Notes: generated from the letters alone by a model not told the origin. DNA of 64,000 nt from Lentzea flava (GCF_014648475.1 NZ_BMRE01000010.1:62001-126000); one strand, 5' to 3'. Numbered from the stretch's first letter, positions 25,159 through 35,016 are shown. A program made the numbers and translations.

Positions 25159-26253
25159 CTACTTGGCGCGCTTGTAGAACGGAAGTGCGACGACCTCGAC
25201 CGGCTGCTTCTTGCCGCGGACGTCCACCAGCAGTTGGGTGCCGGGCTCGGCACTCGCCTTCGTCACGTAGGCCATGGCGACGGAGTAGCCGAGGGTCGGG
25301 GACAGCGCGCCCGACGTCACCTCGCCCACGACCTCGTCGCCGCTCAGCACCGCGTACCCGTGCCGCGGGGCCCTGCGCTCCGGCGTCTTCAGCCCGACCA
25401 GGACGGAGTCCACACCGGACTCGGCGACCTTGGTGAGCGCGTCGCGGCCCACGAAGTCGCCAGGCTTGTCGAGCTTCACGACCCGGCCGAGGTTCGCGTG
25501 GTACGGCGTCAGCGACGTCGTGAGTTCGTTGCCGTACAACGGCATTCCGGCTTCGAGACGCAACGTGTCGCGGCAGCCGAGACCGCACGGCTTGAGCTCG
25601 TGCGCGGCACCGGCCTGAAGCAGCGCGTTCCAGACGGCCGCGGCGTCGGCGGGCGCCAGGAAGAGCTCGAAGCCCTCCTCGCCCGTGTACCCGGTGCGCG
25701 CCAGCAGCGCGTCGACGCCCGCGACCTTCGACGGGTAGGACGCGTAGTACTTGACCGTCGAGAGGTCGGTGCCGGTCAGCCCGGCGAGGACCTCGACCGA
25801 CTTCGGGCCCTGGATCGCGATCAGCGCGTAGTCGGTGGACTTGTCGGTGACCACCGTGTCGAACCCGGCGGCACGCTCGACGAGCGCCTCGGCCACCACG
25901 GCGGCGTTGGAGGCGTTCGCGACGACCATGAACTCCTCGTCGCCGAGGCGGTACACGATCAGGTCGTCGATCACGCCGCCGTCGGCCTGCGTGATCATCG
26001 TGTAGCGCGCCTTGCCGACCGCCAGCGCGGAGATGTGGCCGACGAGCGCGAAGTCGAGCGCCTCGCCCGCCTGCGGACCGGTCAGCACGATCTCACCCAT
26101 GTGCGTGAGGTCGAAGAGGCCGGCGGTGGTGCGCACCGCGTGGTGCTCGGCGAGCTCGCTCGAGTAGCGCAGCGGCATCCGCCAGCCCGCGAAGTCGGTG
26201 AACATCGCGCCGAGCTGTTCGTGCTCGGCGTTCAGAGGCGTGAGGCGGGACAT
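25159..26253 (-). CDS. gcvT: Aminomethyltransferase (glycine cleavage system T protein)
   Basis: 364 residues. [20 protein letters not shown] and [10 protein letters not shown] open the folate-binding fold. The catalytic Asp region is [18 protein letters not shown], and [20 protein letters not shown] is the signature near the centre. It transfers the methylene group from the aminomethyl-lipoyl H protein to tetrahydrofolate. H, P and L proteins are not in the window. The ATG overlaps the stop of a short upstream ORF (TGATG) and has GGAGGAG eight bases upstream, inside that ORF. Confidence 0.96.
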   Translation of the reverse strand: MSRLTPLNAEHEQLGAMFTDFAGWRMPLRYSSELAEHHAVRTTAGLFDLTHMGEIVLTGPQAGEALDFALVGHISALAVGKARYTMITQADGGVIDDLIVYRLGDEEFMVVANASNAAVVAEALVERAAGFDTVVTDKSTDYALIAIQGPKSVEVLAGLTGTDLSTVKYYASYPSKVAGVDALLARTGYTGEEGFELFLAPADAAAVWNALLQAGAAHELKPCGLGCRDTLRLEAGMPLYGNELTTSLTPYHANLGRVVKLDKPGDFVGRDALTKVAESGVDSVLVGLKTPERRAPRHGYAVLSGDEVVGEVTSGALSPTLGYSVAMAYVTKASAEPGTQLLVDVRGKKQPVEVVALPFYKRAK

Positions 26254-26327
26254 CAGAACGCTCCTCCAGGGTGCGCCGAAGAGCCGGACGAGGCCGGCTG
26301 AGGCAACAGAAGAATGACACGGTCCAT
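26253..26327 (-). CDS. 24-codon leader ORF between glycine riboswitch and gcvT
   Basis: The ATG at 26327 has AGAGGAG six bases upstream. The peptide begins MDRVILLLPQPASSGSS and ends GGAF at a TGA that overlaps the gcvT ATG (TGATG). The gcvT ribosome site lies inside its last codons, so translation of the leader would be coupled to gcvT. The leader's AGAG can pair with CTCT just upstream (loop GGA), which offers a way to hide its start signal. It is too short for homology and its expression is unproven. Confidence 0.45.
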   Translation of the reverse strand: MDRVILLLPQPASSGSSAHPGGAF

Positions 26328-26330
26328 CGG

Positions 26331-26522
26331 AGACTCCTCTTCCAGAGCAGCCTCCCCCTCTGTCATGAGCCTGAGAGCTTCGCCACCTTCAGTGGCTTGC
26401 ACCGTGGGCGAGGCGTGGACGCCTGCTTTCCAGAGTTGCCTTCGTCGTGCGGTATCTGTGCCTGAGAGATTCCGGGGAGGAGTTGCTCCTTCGGCGCTCC
26501 CGCTGAAGGGAGCTCTCCCGCG
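26331..26522 (-). promoter_or_regulatory. Tandem glycine riboswitch (gcvT motif)
   Basis: On the minus strand two aptamers follow each other. The first contains GCGCCGAAGGAGCAACTCC and GGAATCTCTCAGGCACA, closing with ACTCTGGA. The second contains CACTGAAGGTGGCGAAGC, TCTCAGGCTCATGACAGAGG and GGGAGGC. These are the conserved glycine-riboswitch cores. It precedes gcvT-glyA and should switch them on when glycine is high. No intrinsic terminator is evident between it and gcvT, so control of translation is more likely. Confidence 0.92.
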
Positions 26523-26575
26523 CGACATCGACGGCCGTGTTCAGTTGGTAGCCCCAGACGCTAGCAGGCCAAACG

Positions 26576-26878
26576 TCACAGCGGCACGCCCTGCGCAGTC
26601 TTCTCGACCACCTTGCGCTCGGCCCAGAACGACAGGAACGGAACCGTGCCGGCGAGCAGCACGAGCGCGGTGCCCTTGATCGACCAGCGCAGCTTCAGCG
26701 CCAGGTCGACGGAAATCACCAGGTAGATGGCGTAGAGGAAGCCGTGGACCGGGCCGACGACCTTCATGAACTGGCCCATGTCCGCGGCGTACTTGAGCAC
26801 CATCGCCACGACCAGCAGCAGGAGGAAGACACCGACCACGTAAGCCATGACCCGGAACCGGGTCAACGCACCCTTCAT
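26576..26878 (-). CDS. DUF3817 membrane protein
   Basis: 100 residues with three hydrophobic helices: VMAYVVGVFLLLLVVAMVLK, VHGFLYAIYLVISVDLA, and KGTALVLLAGTVPFLSFWAE. The VGPVHGFLYAIY motif is the family hallmark. Function is unknown. The ATG at 26878 has GAAGGCGG upstream; an alternative TTG at 26896 would overlap the preceding gene's stop (TTGA). It forms a pair with the next entry, as in mycobacteria, where a DUF3817 gene is adjacent to a small membrane/lipoprotein gene (the Rv1342c-Rv1343c arrangement, from memory). Confidence 0.8.
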   Translation of the reverse strand: MKGALTRFRVMAYVVGVFLLLLVVAMVLKYAADMGQFMKVVGPVHGFLYAIYLVISVDLALKLRWSIKGTALVLLAGTVPFLSFWAERKVVEKTAQGVPL

Positions 26879-26892
26879 CTGCCCGCCTTCGC

Positions 26893-27276
26893 TCAACGAC
26901 CGTCCCGCGCGTTGAGGTCCGCGAGCATGCGGTTGTAGGCCGCGAGCTCCGCGTCTTCTTCGTCGTCGAAGTGCTCGACAGGCGCGGGTTTGACGGCGTC
27001 AACCGTAGTCACCGGCTCTTGCGCGGACACAACCGGCTCCGGCTCGGAGAGAGCCTCGTCACGACGCTGGCGCGCAAGGCGGCGGAAGCGCCACACCATG
27101 AAGAGCGGGAAGAGGCCGAAGAGCGGCCACTGGAGCACGTAACCGAGGTTCTGGAACGTGCCGCTGGCGGACTCGAAGCGCTGCCACTGCCACCAGGCGA
27201 GCCCGCAGCACACGATCAGAGCGACCAGGCATCCGAGCCCGATCAGGATCCGCTGGGGGGTGAGGAGGCCGCGCAC
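26893..27276 (-). CDS. Small membrane protein, LprD-like
   Basis: 127 residues. Two membrane helices (RILIGLGCLVALIVCCGLAW and YVLQWPLFGLFPLFMVWRF) enclose the short WQWQRFESASGTFQNLG loop. A basic stretch (RFRRLARQRRDEA) and an acidic cytosolic tail ending DAELAAYNRMLADLNARDGR follow. The pattern is conserved in actinobacteria next to DUF3817 genes. No classical lipobox follows the first helix, so lipidation is uncertain. It is co-transcribed with the DUF3817 gene. Function is unknown. Confidence 0.7.
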   Translation of the reverse strand: MRGLLTPQRILIGLGCLVALIVCCGLAWWQWQRFESASGTFQNLGYVLQWPLFGLFPLFMVWRFRRLARQRRDEALSEPEPVVSAQEPVTTVDAVKPAPVEHFDDEEDAELAAYNRMLADLNARDGR

Positions 27277-27420
27277 GGCTTCCAGACTAGAGGCTGTTCC
27301 GCGGATCTGGGGTCCGCCCCCAGCTCAACACGACGAACAAGCCCTGGCGAGCACGCGAATCCACTTGCGAGTGGGCGGGGCTCCCGCCTCCGAGAGCCTG
27401 CCCTCGAATGACTTGGGTGT

Positions 27421-27627
27421 GGCCTCCACCTGGAGGCCGACCCGTTGATGGATCCGCTCGGGCAGGGGCCTCCACCCAGGAGGCCAACCCGTTGAAGGAT
27501 CCGCTCGGGTAAGGGCCTCCACCCAGGAGGCCAACCCGTTCAGGGAACCGCTCGGGTAAGGGCCTCCACCCAGGAGGCCAACCCGTTGAGGGAACCGCTC
27601 GGGTAGGGGCCTCCTCGTCAGGAGGCC
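27421..27627. repeat. Five-unit 47-bp tandem hairpin array
   Basis: Units start at 27421, 27467, 27514, 27561 and 27608 (spacing 46, 47, 47, 47). Each begins with GGCCTCC and GGAGGCC around a 5-6 base loop (ACCCA in the central copies), followed by AACCCGTT, a variable patch (GAAGGAT, CAGGGAA or GAGGGAA) and CCGCTCGGGTA. The outer units are more diverged. The period is not a multiple of three, so the array is not coding. It lies between two minus-strand genes, downstream of the gene at 27752. Confidence 0.9.
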
Positions 27628-27643
27628 GGACCCGGTTGGGGGT

Positions 27644-27688
27644 CCGGGGGCTTGCCCCCGGCTGGGGTGTGGGGGCTCGGCCCCCACA
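27644..27688. terminator. Paired G/C-rich hairpins, likely terminator of the 27752 gene
   Basis: CCGGGGGC/GCCCCCGG with loop TT (27644-27661) is followed by TGTGGGGGC/GCCCCCACA with loop TCG (27668-27688). Both stems are perfect. An A run follows on the plus strand (T run on the minus). Confidence 0.6.
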
Positions 27689-27751
27689 AAACACGCGGAA
27701 CGAACATCGGCGAGCGCTCTTCGCGAGCACACCTCTCCCGTTCGTTACGCC

Positions 27752-28246
27752 CTACGCCACGCCGTCCCGGCGCTGCCTCTGCAGACGTGCGACGCACCAG
27801 GCCGCGGCAGAACCACGGCGGAGGTGCTGGAGAACCGTCATCGGTCCCAGGCGCCTCCCGAGGTCGGCAGGGGTCAGGCCCGCCGCGCGGTAGTCGAGCG
27901 CGCGCTGGTCCAACGGGCTGATGCCCGCGTCCCACCACTGCTCGGCCTCGCTGACGTCGCCCACCAGCTGCCAGTAGCTCGCCGCGGCAGCGAGCAGTGC
28001 CTCGGGTGCCTCCGGCGCCCGCTTGCGCATCGCGGCCACGTAGGCCGGATCCGCCGAGTCGACCTTGACCAAGCCACGCGACCCGCCCTTGCTGCCTCCC
28101 CGCTGCACGGGGATGCCGGGCGCCGAGGGGGGAGCCTCCGCGAGCCACGCGTTCTTGATCCGGTTCACCTCCTGCATCTCTGCGTCATCAGACCGTTCAG
28201 CCGCCCACTGCTTCAACAGCTCGTGGACCCCGGAGTCCTCGACCAT
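27752..28246 (-). CDS. Hypothetical protein
   Basis: 164 residues, not recognised. An acidic helical N-terminus (VHELLKQWAAERSDDAEMQE) is followed by a Gly/Ser/Lys-rich linker. Helices around APEALLAAAASYWQLVGDVS, EAEQWWDAGISPLDQRALDY and RAAGLTPADLGRRLGPMTVL follow, with a basic end. The phrase DYRAAGLTPADLGRRL resembles the first helices of small DNA-binding or scaffold domains, but no firm match can be made. The ATG at 28246 is supported by GAGGAGG upstream. It is a single gene flanked by hairpins. Confidence 0.65.
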   Translation of the reverse strand: MVEDSGVHELLKQWAAERSDDAEMQEVNRIKNAWLAEAPPSAPGIPVQRGGSKGGSRGLVKVDSADPAYVAAMRKRAPEAPEALLAAAASYWQLVGDVSEAEQWWDAGISPLDQRALDYRAAGLTPADLGRRLGPMTVLQHLRRGSAAAWCVARLQRQRRDGVA

Positions 28247-28410
28247 CCATGCCTCCTCGTCGGTCGGGGATCGGCCATTGCAGCGGAAGGTATTCGGTAG
28301 GTCTGACAATCGCCAGACCCTGAATCCTCAGAACACCCGTTACCAGTGCGTGATTGGCCTCATTCCACCCATCCGGCTCAACCCGAACGGCCGAGGATCA
28401 CCCAGAGTCA

Positions 28411-28590
28411 CTAGCTGATCGGGGTGGCCGTCCCGAAGAGGCTCCTGATGAAGGTGATGATCGACTCCGCGCCCTGACGCAGCCAGCCGAGGACCGTCTG
28501 GACCGCGGCCGCGGACTGTTCGGGCTGGGTGATCAGGAGGAACAGCACCAGCGCGACGCCCGCCAGCACTAGCACCTTCTTGAGGTTCAC
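28411..28590 (-). CDS. Small single-pass membrane protein
   Basis: 59 residues. MNLKKVLVLAGVALVLFLLI is a membrane segment. An amphipathic helix follows (SAAAVQTVLGWLRQGAESII, TFIRSLFG). The GTG start is chosen because GGAGAGG stands five bases upstream; an in-frame ATG at 28608 lacks such a site. Proteins of this form are common in actinobacteria and have no assigned function. Confidence 0.6.
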   Translation of the reverse strand: MNLKKVLVLAGVALVLFLLITQPEQSAAAVQTVLGWLRQGAESIITFIRSLFGTATPIS

Positions 28591-28925
28591 AGGTACCTCT
28601 CCGTCCATGTCGCTCACAGGTGAGGCGGCGGACCGCCCGTGTCACCCGACATGGTCCCTCATTCACCCTTGCGATGAACAACGACCACGCCCAACTCGTC
28701 CTAGGATCCACCAGCGGCGCACGCCTGCACGACGGGGAATGTCACCCGAATGGCGGCTAAAGAGCCCCGGATCCAGCGCCGATGTCCTGGGCACGAGGTG
28801 AACACGGACACCCTCGCATCCCACAGCTTGGACCAGACACTGTTGCATCGAGCCTCACCCGGATGCCGACCCGCCGGCATCACGCTCTGTCACCCCGTCG
28901 TGTCCTTATTAATGCGCACCCGCAT
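28591..28925. other. Intergenic stretch without recognisable gene
   Basis: 335 bases. Only short chance frames are seen. The segment near 28907-28930 (TTATTAATGCGC) is unusually AT-rich for this genome; no clear promoter or hairpin was identified. Confidence 0.5.
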
Positions 28926-30050
28926 TCACGCAATTACTCCTGACCGCCGCAGTTCCATAATTTGGGCGTCCGCCACACCCATGTCGGCAAGCACTTCCCC
29001 GGTGTTCATCCCGGTGGAAACCGGCGCCGTCGGAACAGCCGCCGGAGTGCGGTCGAAGCGAGGTGCGGGCGCCGGGTGCAGCGCGCCGGAGACGTCGACG
29101 AACGTGCCCCGTGCCTCGTTGTACGGGTGCCGCGCTGCCTCGGACGGCGTCAGCACCGGCGCCAGGCACGCGTCCGTGTCGCGAGCGAGGTCCGCCCACT
29201 CGTCCCGCGTCCTGGTCTTGATCGCCGCCGCGATGCTTTCACGCAGCTCGGGCCAGTTCGCCGGGTCGTTGCGCGACGGCGCGTCCTCCAGCCCCAGCAC
29301 GCGCACCAGGTCGGCGTAGAACTTCTCCTCCAACGCGCCGATGGCCACGAACCGCCCGTCCGCGGCCTCGTAGACGTCGTAGAAGGGCACGCCGCCGTCG
29401 AGCATGTTCTCGCCACGCGCACCGGACCACATGCCCGCGTTCTTCATCCCGTGCAGGAACGTCGTCAGCAGCGCGGCCCCGTCGACCATGGCCGCGTCGA
29501 CGACCTGGCCACGTCCGGAGCGTTCCCTTTCATACAGCGCGGCGAGCACGCCGAGGGCGAGCAACATCCCTCCCCCGCCGAAGTCGCCGAGGAGGTTGAT
29601 CGGGAACGACGGCGGCCCACCGGCCCGTCCCAGCGGCTCCAACGCGCCGGCGACGGCGATGTAGTTGATGTCGTGACCGGCCCGGTCGGCGAGCGGCCCG
29701 TCCTGGCCCCAGCCCGTCATGCGGCCGTAGATGAGGCGCGGGTTGCGGGCGAGGCATTGCGCCGGACCGATGCCCAGCCGCTCGGTCACGCCCGGCCGGA
29801 AACCCTCCACCAGCACGTCCGAGCGTTCGACCAGGCGCAGCACCAGCTCGGCGCCCTCGGGTTTGCGGGTGTCGATCGCGACCGAACGCCGGTTGCGGGT
29901 CAGGAAGTCGCCGGGGACCGTCAGGTGGCTGCCCGGCTTGTGCACCTGGATCACGTCCGCGCCGAGGTCCGCGAGCACCATGCAGCCGAACGGCGCGGGC
30001 GCGAGCCCCGCGAGCTCGACGACGCGAAGTCCTGCCAGCGGCCCGCTCAC
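28926..30050 (-). CDS. CaiB/BaiF family CoA-transferase (alpha-methylacyl-CoA racemase-like)
   Basis: 374 residues, class III CoA-transferase fold. GLRVVELAGLAPAPFGCMVL, ADLGADVIQVHKPG, NRRSVAIDTRKPEG, VLVEGFRPGVTERLG, LIYGRMTGWGQDGPLADRAG, HDINYIAVAGAL are in family order. The position that is the catalytic Asp in CoA-transferases and racemases is the Asp in RAGHDINYIA (HDINY is the pattern of 2-methylacyl-CoA racemases), so racemase is the better call. The GTG overlaps the stop of the acyl-CoA dehydrogenase gene (GTGA). Together they fit degradation of branched-chain or methyl-branched acyl-CoAs. Confidence 0.88.
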   Translation of the reverse strand: MSGPLAGLRVVELAGLAPAPFGCMVLADLGADVIQVHKPGSHLTVPGDFLTRNRRSVAIDTRKPEGAELVLRLVERSDVLVEGFRPGVTERLGIGPAQCLARNPRLIYGRMTGWGQDGPLADRAGHDINYIAVAGALEPLGRAGGPPSFPINLLGDFGGGGMLLALGVLAALYERERSGRGQVVDAAMVDGAALLTTFLHGMKNAGMWSGARGENMLDGGVPFYDVYEAADGRFVAIGALEEKFYADLVRVLGLEDAPSRNDPANWPELRESIAAAIKTRTRDEWADLARDTDACLAPVLTPSEAARHPYNEARGTFVDVSGALHPAPAPRFDRTPAAVPTAPVSTGMNTGEVLADMGVADAQIMELRRSGVIA

Positions 30051-31183
30051 AACGACCTCGCGATGATTTCCTTCATGATCTCGTTCGTGCCGCCGAAGAT
30101 CCGCTGCACGCGGGCGTCGGACCAGGCACGTGCGATCGGGTACTCGTTCATGTAGCCGTAGCCGCCGAAGAGCTGCACGCACTCGTCGACGACCTTGCCC
30201 AGCCGGTCGCTGGCCCACCACTTCGCCATCGCCGCGGTCGGCACGTCGAGCTCGCCGCGCAGGTGCTTCTCGATGCACTCGTCGATGAACGCCCTGGTCA
30301 CGGCCGCCTCGGTGGCGCACTCGGCGAGCTTGAACCTGGTGTTCTGGAACTTCATCAGCTCCTTGCCGAACGCCGTGCGCTCCTTCACGTACTTCAGCGT
30401 CACGTCGACGGCCGCCTCGATGCCCGCGATGCAGCAGACGCCGATGATCAGGCGTTCCTGCGGCAGCTGCTGCATGAGCTGGATGAACCCGAGGCCCTCC
30501 TGGTCGCCGAGGAGGTTCGCGACGGGCACGCGGACGTCGTCGAAGAACAGCTCGGCGGTGTCCTGGCCCTTCATGCCGACCTTGTCCAGCACGCGGCCGC
30601 GCCGGATGTCGCCTTCCACGACGATCAGCGAGATGCCCTGGGCGCCCTGCGACGGGTCGGTCTTCGCGACCACGATCACGAGGTCGGCGTGCACGCCGTT
30701 GGTGATGAACGTCTTCGAGCCGCTGATGACGTACTCGTCGCCGTCCCTGATGGCCCTGGTGCGGATGCCCTGGAGGTCGGAGCCCGCGCCGGGTTCGGTC
30801 ATCGCGATCGCGCCCACGTACTCACCGGACGCGAGCTTGGGCAGCCAGCGGCGCTTCTGCTCCTCGGAGCCGTAGGAGTTGAGGTAGTGGGCGACGATTC
30901 CGCTGTGGACGCTGTTGCCCCAGGCGCTGTCACCGGCGCGTGCCTGTTCCTCGAGCAGCACGGCCTCGTGTGCGAAGGTGCCGCCGCCGCCTCCGTACTC
31001 CTCTGGGATGCTCAGGCACAGCAGTCCGAGGTCACCGGCCTTGCGCCACAGGTCGCGGTCGACCTGCTTCTGCTCGGCGAAGCGTTCCTGGTGCGGCGCG
31101 ACCTCCTTCTCCATGAACGTGCGGGCGAGCTGGCGCAACTGGTCCAGGTCGCTGTCCATCCACCGCGATCGACGCTCTGCCAT
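30047..31183 (-). CDS. Acyl-CoA dehydrogenase
   Basis: 378 residues. Signatures: GLLCLSIPEEYGGGGGTFAH, IAMTEPGAGSDLQGIRTRAI (FAD and acyl binding), KTFITNGVHADLVIVVAKTD, KYVKERTAFGKELMKFQNTR, and the C-terminal QLFGGYGYMNEYPIARAWSD with RIFGGTNEIMKEIIA. The usual short/medium-chain base Glu is in the FGGTNEIMKE block. It introduces the alpha-beta double bond, with FAD as cofactor. The ATG at 31183 is preferred, but an ATG at 31159 is nearly as good; neither has a strong ribosome site. It is coupled to the downstream racemase gene. Confidence 0.92.
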   Translation of the reverse strand: MAERRSRWMDSDLDQLRQLARTFMEKEVAPHQERFAEQKQVDRDLWRKAGDLGLLCLSIPEEYGGGGGTFAHEAVLLEEQARAGDSAWGNSVHSGIVAHYLNSYGSEEQKRRWLPKLASGEYVGAIAMTEPGAGSDLQGIRTRAIRDGDEYVISGSKTFITNGVHADLVIVVAKTDPSQGAQGISLIVVEGDIRRGRVLDKVGMKGQDTAELFFDDVRVPVANLLGDQEGLGFIQLMQQLPQERLIIGVCCIAGIEAAVDVTLKYVKERTAFGKELMKFQNTRFKLAECATEAAVTRAFIDECIEKHLRGELDVPTAAMAKWWASDRLGKVVDECVQLFGGYGYMNEYPIARAWSDARVQRIFGGTNEIMKEIIARSL

Positions 31184-31290
31184 GCGGTCCACGAAACCAC
31201 CGGGCGGTGGTCCACGCCATGACCGGCGCGCCAGGGCGTCACCCGAAAAACTGAGCGAAAAAACCACCTCGGTCGGCCAGACTGCTCGGT

Positions 31291-31725
31291 GTGCAGATCC
31301 ACCAGATCACGCCGGACGAGTGGCGGCTGTGGCGCGACATCCGGCTGGAGGCGCTGGCCAGCGACCCCGCGGAGTTCGGCTCGACGCTGGCCCGTGAGCA
31401 GGCCTACGGCGAGAACGAGTGGCGCGAGCGCATCGTCGGCGGCCTGAACCTCGTCGCACTGGACCCCGGCCCCGTCGGCCTGGTCGGCGCCACCTCCAAA
31501 CCCGGCGACCTCCACCTCTACTCGATGTGGGTGCGGAGCTCCCATCGCGGCAAAGGAGTCGGAGAAGCGCTGGTCAAGGCCGTGCTGGCGTGGGCGGCGG
31601 AGGAGGGCTGGAAGCGGGTCCGGCTGCGCGTCTGGGAGCACAACCTGCCTGCGCGCAAGCTCTACCAGCGGCTGGGGTTCGTGGACGCCGACGAACCGGA
31701 GCACATGGAGTTCGTGCTGAGCTAA
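31291..31725 (+). CDS. GNAT family N-acetyltransferase
   Basis: 144 residues. The N-terminal part is [20 protein letters not shown]. The acetyl-CoA site is [20 protein letters not shown] (R-x-x-G-x-G), and the C-terminal strand is [20 protein letters not shown] with F. The acceptor is unknown. The GTG lacks a ribosome site; CAGACT lies 7 bases upstream, so it may be leaderless. It diverges from the acyl-CoA dehydrogenase gene. Confidence 0.85.
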   Translation: MQIHQITPDEWRLWRDIRLEALASDPAEFGSTLAREQAYGENEWRERIVGGLNLVALDPGPVGLVGATSKPGDLHLYSMWVRSSHRGKGVGEALVKAVLAWAAEEGWKRVRLRVWEHNLPARKLYQRLGFVDADEPEHMEFVLS

Positions 31726-31768
31726 TCGGTCACCCTTCACGGTCATGGCCAGGCCGAGAGGCCCGGCC

Positions 31769-31774
31769 TAGCGT
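31769..31774 (+). promoter_or_regulatory. -10 element of a leaderless fadA-like transcript
   Basis: TAGCGT ends 7 bases before the thiolase ATG, which has no Shine-Dalgarno. Confidence 0.4.
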
Positions 31775-31781
31775 GGGTGCC

Positions 31782-32984
<1,203 letters not shown>

Positions 32985-32985
32985 G

Positions 32986-35016
32986 ATGCCGTTCCACTAC
33001 GACAAGGACGCCGACGGCATCGTCACCCTGACGATGGACATGTCCGGCTCCGCCAACGTCATGAACCTCGAGTACCGGGAGCTGATGAACGAGGCGGTCT
33101 CCCGGCTGGAGGGCGACGAGATCACCGGCGTGATCATCACGTCGGCCAAGAAGACGTTCTTCGCGGGCGGCGACCTGAACGTGCTGATCGCCATCACACC
33201 GGAGAACGCCTCCGAGGCGCTGGACGGCGTCGAGGAGATCAAGTCGCAGCTGCGGCGGCTGGAGAAGCTCGGCAAGCCGGTCGTGGCGGCGATCAACGGG
33301 TCCGCGCTCGGCGGCGGGTTCGAGATCGCGCTGTCCTCGCACCGCCGGATCGTGCTGAACGACAACGGCATCCGCCTCGGCCTGCCGGAAGCCACGCTCG
33401 GTCTGCTGCCCGGCGGCGGTGGCGTGACGCGCATGGTGCGGCTGCTCGGCGTGCAGAAGGCGTTGCCGTTGCTCATGGAGGGCAAGCAGCTGCGGCCGGA
33501 ACGCGCGCTGCAGGCCGGGATCGTGCACCAGCTCGTGGACACGCGCGAGGAACTGCTGTCCGAGGCCCGCGAGTGGATCAAGGCGAACCCGGCGCCGGTG
33601 CAGCCCTGGGACGTGCCGGGCGCCGGGGTGCCGGACCTGAAGTTCGGCGACCCCAACAGCTACGGCGTTCTCGCCGCCGCGCCCGCCGTGCTGAGCAAGA
33701 AGACGCACGGCGTGTACCCGGCGCCGGAGAAGATCATGGCGGCGGCGGTCGAGGGTGCCTACGTCGACTTCGACACGGCGCTGAAGATCGAGGGCCGCTA
33801 CTTCGTGGAACTGGCCGCGGGTCAGGTCTCCAAGAACATGATCACGGCGTTCTGGTTCAACCTCAACGAGGTCAACGGCCGCGCGTCCTCGTCGGGCAGG
33901 CGCGTGACGAAGCTCGGCGTGCTCGGCGCGGGCATGATGGGCGCTGGAATCGCCGAGGTGTCCGCGAAAGCGGGCATCGAGGTCGTACTGAAGGACGTGA
34001 CCCTCGAAGCCGCCCAGAAGGGCGCTGGGGGCCTGGAAGGCATCACGCCGACGGACTCCGACGACGACCTCGCGGGCTGCGACCTGATCATCGAGGCGGT
34101 GTTCGAGAACCGCGAGCTGAAGAACAAGGTGCTGGCGGCCGCGGAAGCACAGGCGCTGCCGGACGCGGTCATCGCGTCCAACACGTCGACGCTGCCGATC
34201 ACCGGTCTCGCCACGGCGGTTCCGGACGCCGAGCGGTTCATCGGGCTGCACTTCTTCTCACCCGTGCCGAAGATGCGGCTCGTCGAGATCATCCGCGGTG
34301 AGAAGACGTCAGAGGAGACGTTGCAGCGGGCGCTCGACTACGTGCGGCAGATCGGGAAGACGCCGATCGTGGTGAACGACTCGCGCGGTTTCTACACGTC
34401 GCGGACGTTCGCGACGTACGTGATCGAGGCGATCACGATGCTGTCCGAGGGCGTGGCGCCGGCGTTGATCGAGAACGTGGCGAAGAAGGCCGGGATGGCC
34501 GTCGGACCGCTGGCCGTGTCGGACGAGGTGACGCTGTCGTTGCAGCTGAAGATCCACGACCAGACGCTCGCGGACGACCCGTCGCTGGTGTCGGACAGCC
34601 CCGCCTACGACCTGATCCGCGAGATGGTGTCGTTGGGGCGCACCGGGAAGGCCGGTGGGGCGGGGTTCTACGAGTACCCCTCCGACGGCTCGAAGAAGTT
34701 CCTGTGGCCCGAGCTCACGACCCGGTACGTGAAGGCCGACGCCGGGGTCTCCGAGCAGGACGTGCGGGACCGGCTGCTGTTCGTGCAGGCGCTGGAAACC
34801 GTGCGGTGCCTGGACGAGGGCGTGCTGACGTCGGTGGCGGACGCGAACATCGGCTCGATCTTCGGGTTCGGGTTCGCGCCGTGGAGCGGTGGCACGTTGC
34901 AGTTCATCAACTCCTACGGCGTGCAGGCGTTCGTGGAGCGGGCGGACTACCTCGCGGACACCTACGGGGAGCGGTTCCGGCCGCCTGCCTCCTTGCGGGA
35001 GCGCGAGAAGTTCTAG
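32986..35016 (+). CDS. fadB: Fused enoyl-CoA hydratase / 3-hydroxyacyl-CoA dehydrogenase
   Basis: 676 residues, somewhat short. The N-terminal crotonase domain has KKTFFAGGDLNVL (oxyanion loop), INGSALGGGFEIALSSHRRI and LPEATLGLLPGGGGVTRMVR with the two catalytic Glu. The dehydrogenase half has the NAD motif KLGVLGAGMMGAGIAEVSAK, ASNTSTLPITGLA, IGLHFFSPVPKMRLVEII and VVNDSRGFYTSRTF. After LKDVTLEAAQKG the sequence goes almost straight to AGGLEGITPTDSD; the roughly 20-25 residue helical segment that relatives have here (KAYS...LLDKAV...R) is missing. The catalytic His (GLHFFSP) remains. Its stop overlaps the stop of the convergent AraC gene. Confidence 0.92.
   Translation: MPFHYDKDADGIVTLTMDMSGSANVMNLEYRELMNEAVSRLEGDEITGVIITSAKKTFFAGGDLNVLIAITPENASEALDGVEEIKSQLRRLEKLGKPVVAAINGSALGGGFEIALSSHRRIVLNDNGIRLGLPEATLGLLPGGGGVTRMVRLLGVQKALPLLMEGKQLRPERALQAGIVHQLVDTREELLSEAREWIKANPAPVQPWDVPGAGVPDLKFGDPNSYGVLAAAPAVLSKKTHGVYPAPEKIMAAAVEGAYVDFDTALKIEGRYFVELAAGQVSKNMITAFWFNLNEVNGRASSSGRRVTKLGVLGAGMMGAGIAEVSAKAGIEVVLKDVTLEAAQKGAGGLEGITPTDSDDDLAGCDLIIEAVFENRELKNKVLAAAEAQALPDAVIASNTSTLPITGLATAVPDAERFIGLHFFSPVPKMRLVEIIRGEKTSEETLQRALDYVRQIGKTPIVVNDSRGFYTSRTFATYVIEAITMLSEGVAPALIENVAKKAGMAVGPLAVSDEVTLSLQLKIHDQTLADDPSLVSDSPAYDLIREMVSLGRTGKAGGAGFYEYPSDGSKKFLWPELTTRYVKADAGVSEQDVRDRLLFVQALETVRCLDEGVLTSVADANIGSIFGFGFAPWSGGTLQFINSYGVQAFVERADYLADTYGERFRPPASLREREKF

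Noticed and set aside
27421-27627. CRISPR array
   Set aside because: The repeats are 46-47 bp head-to-tail with no unique spacers and no cas genes; each unit is itself a hairpin.
28663-28883. Small minus-strand genes between the membrane peptide and the racemase gene
   Set aside because: Short overlapping frames with no start signals; composition looks non-coding.
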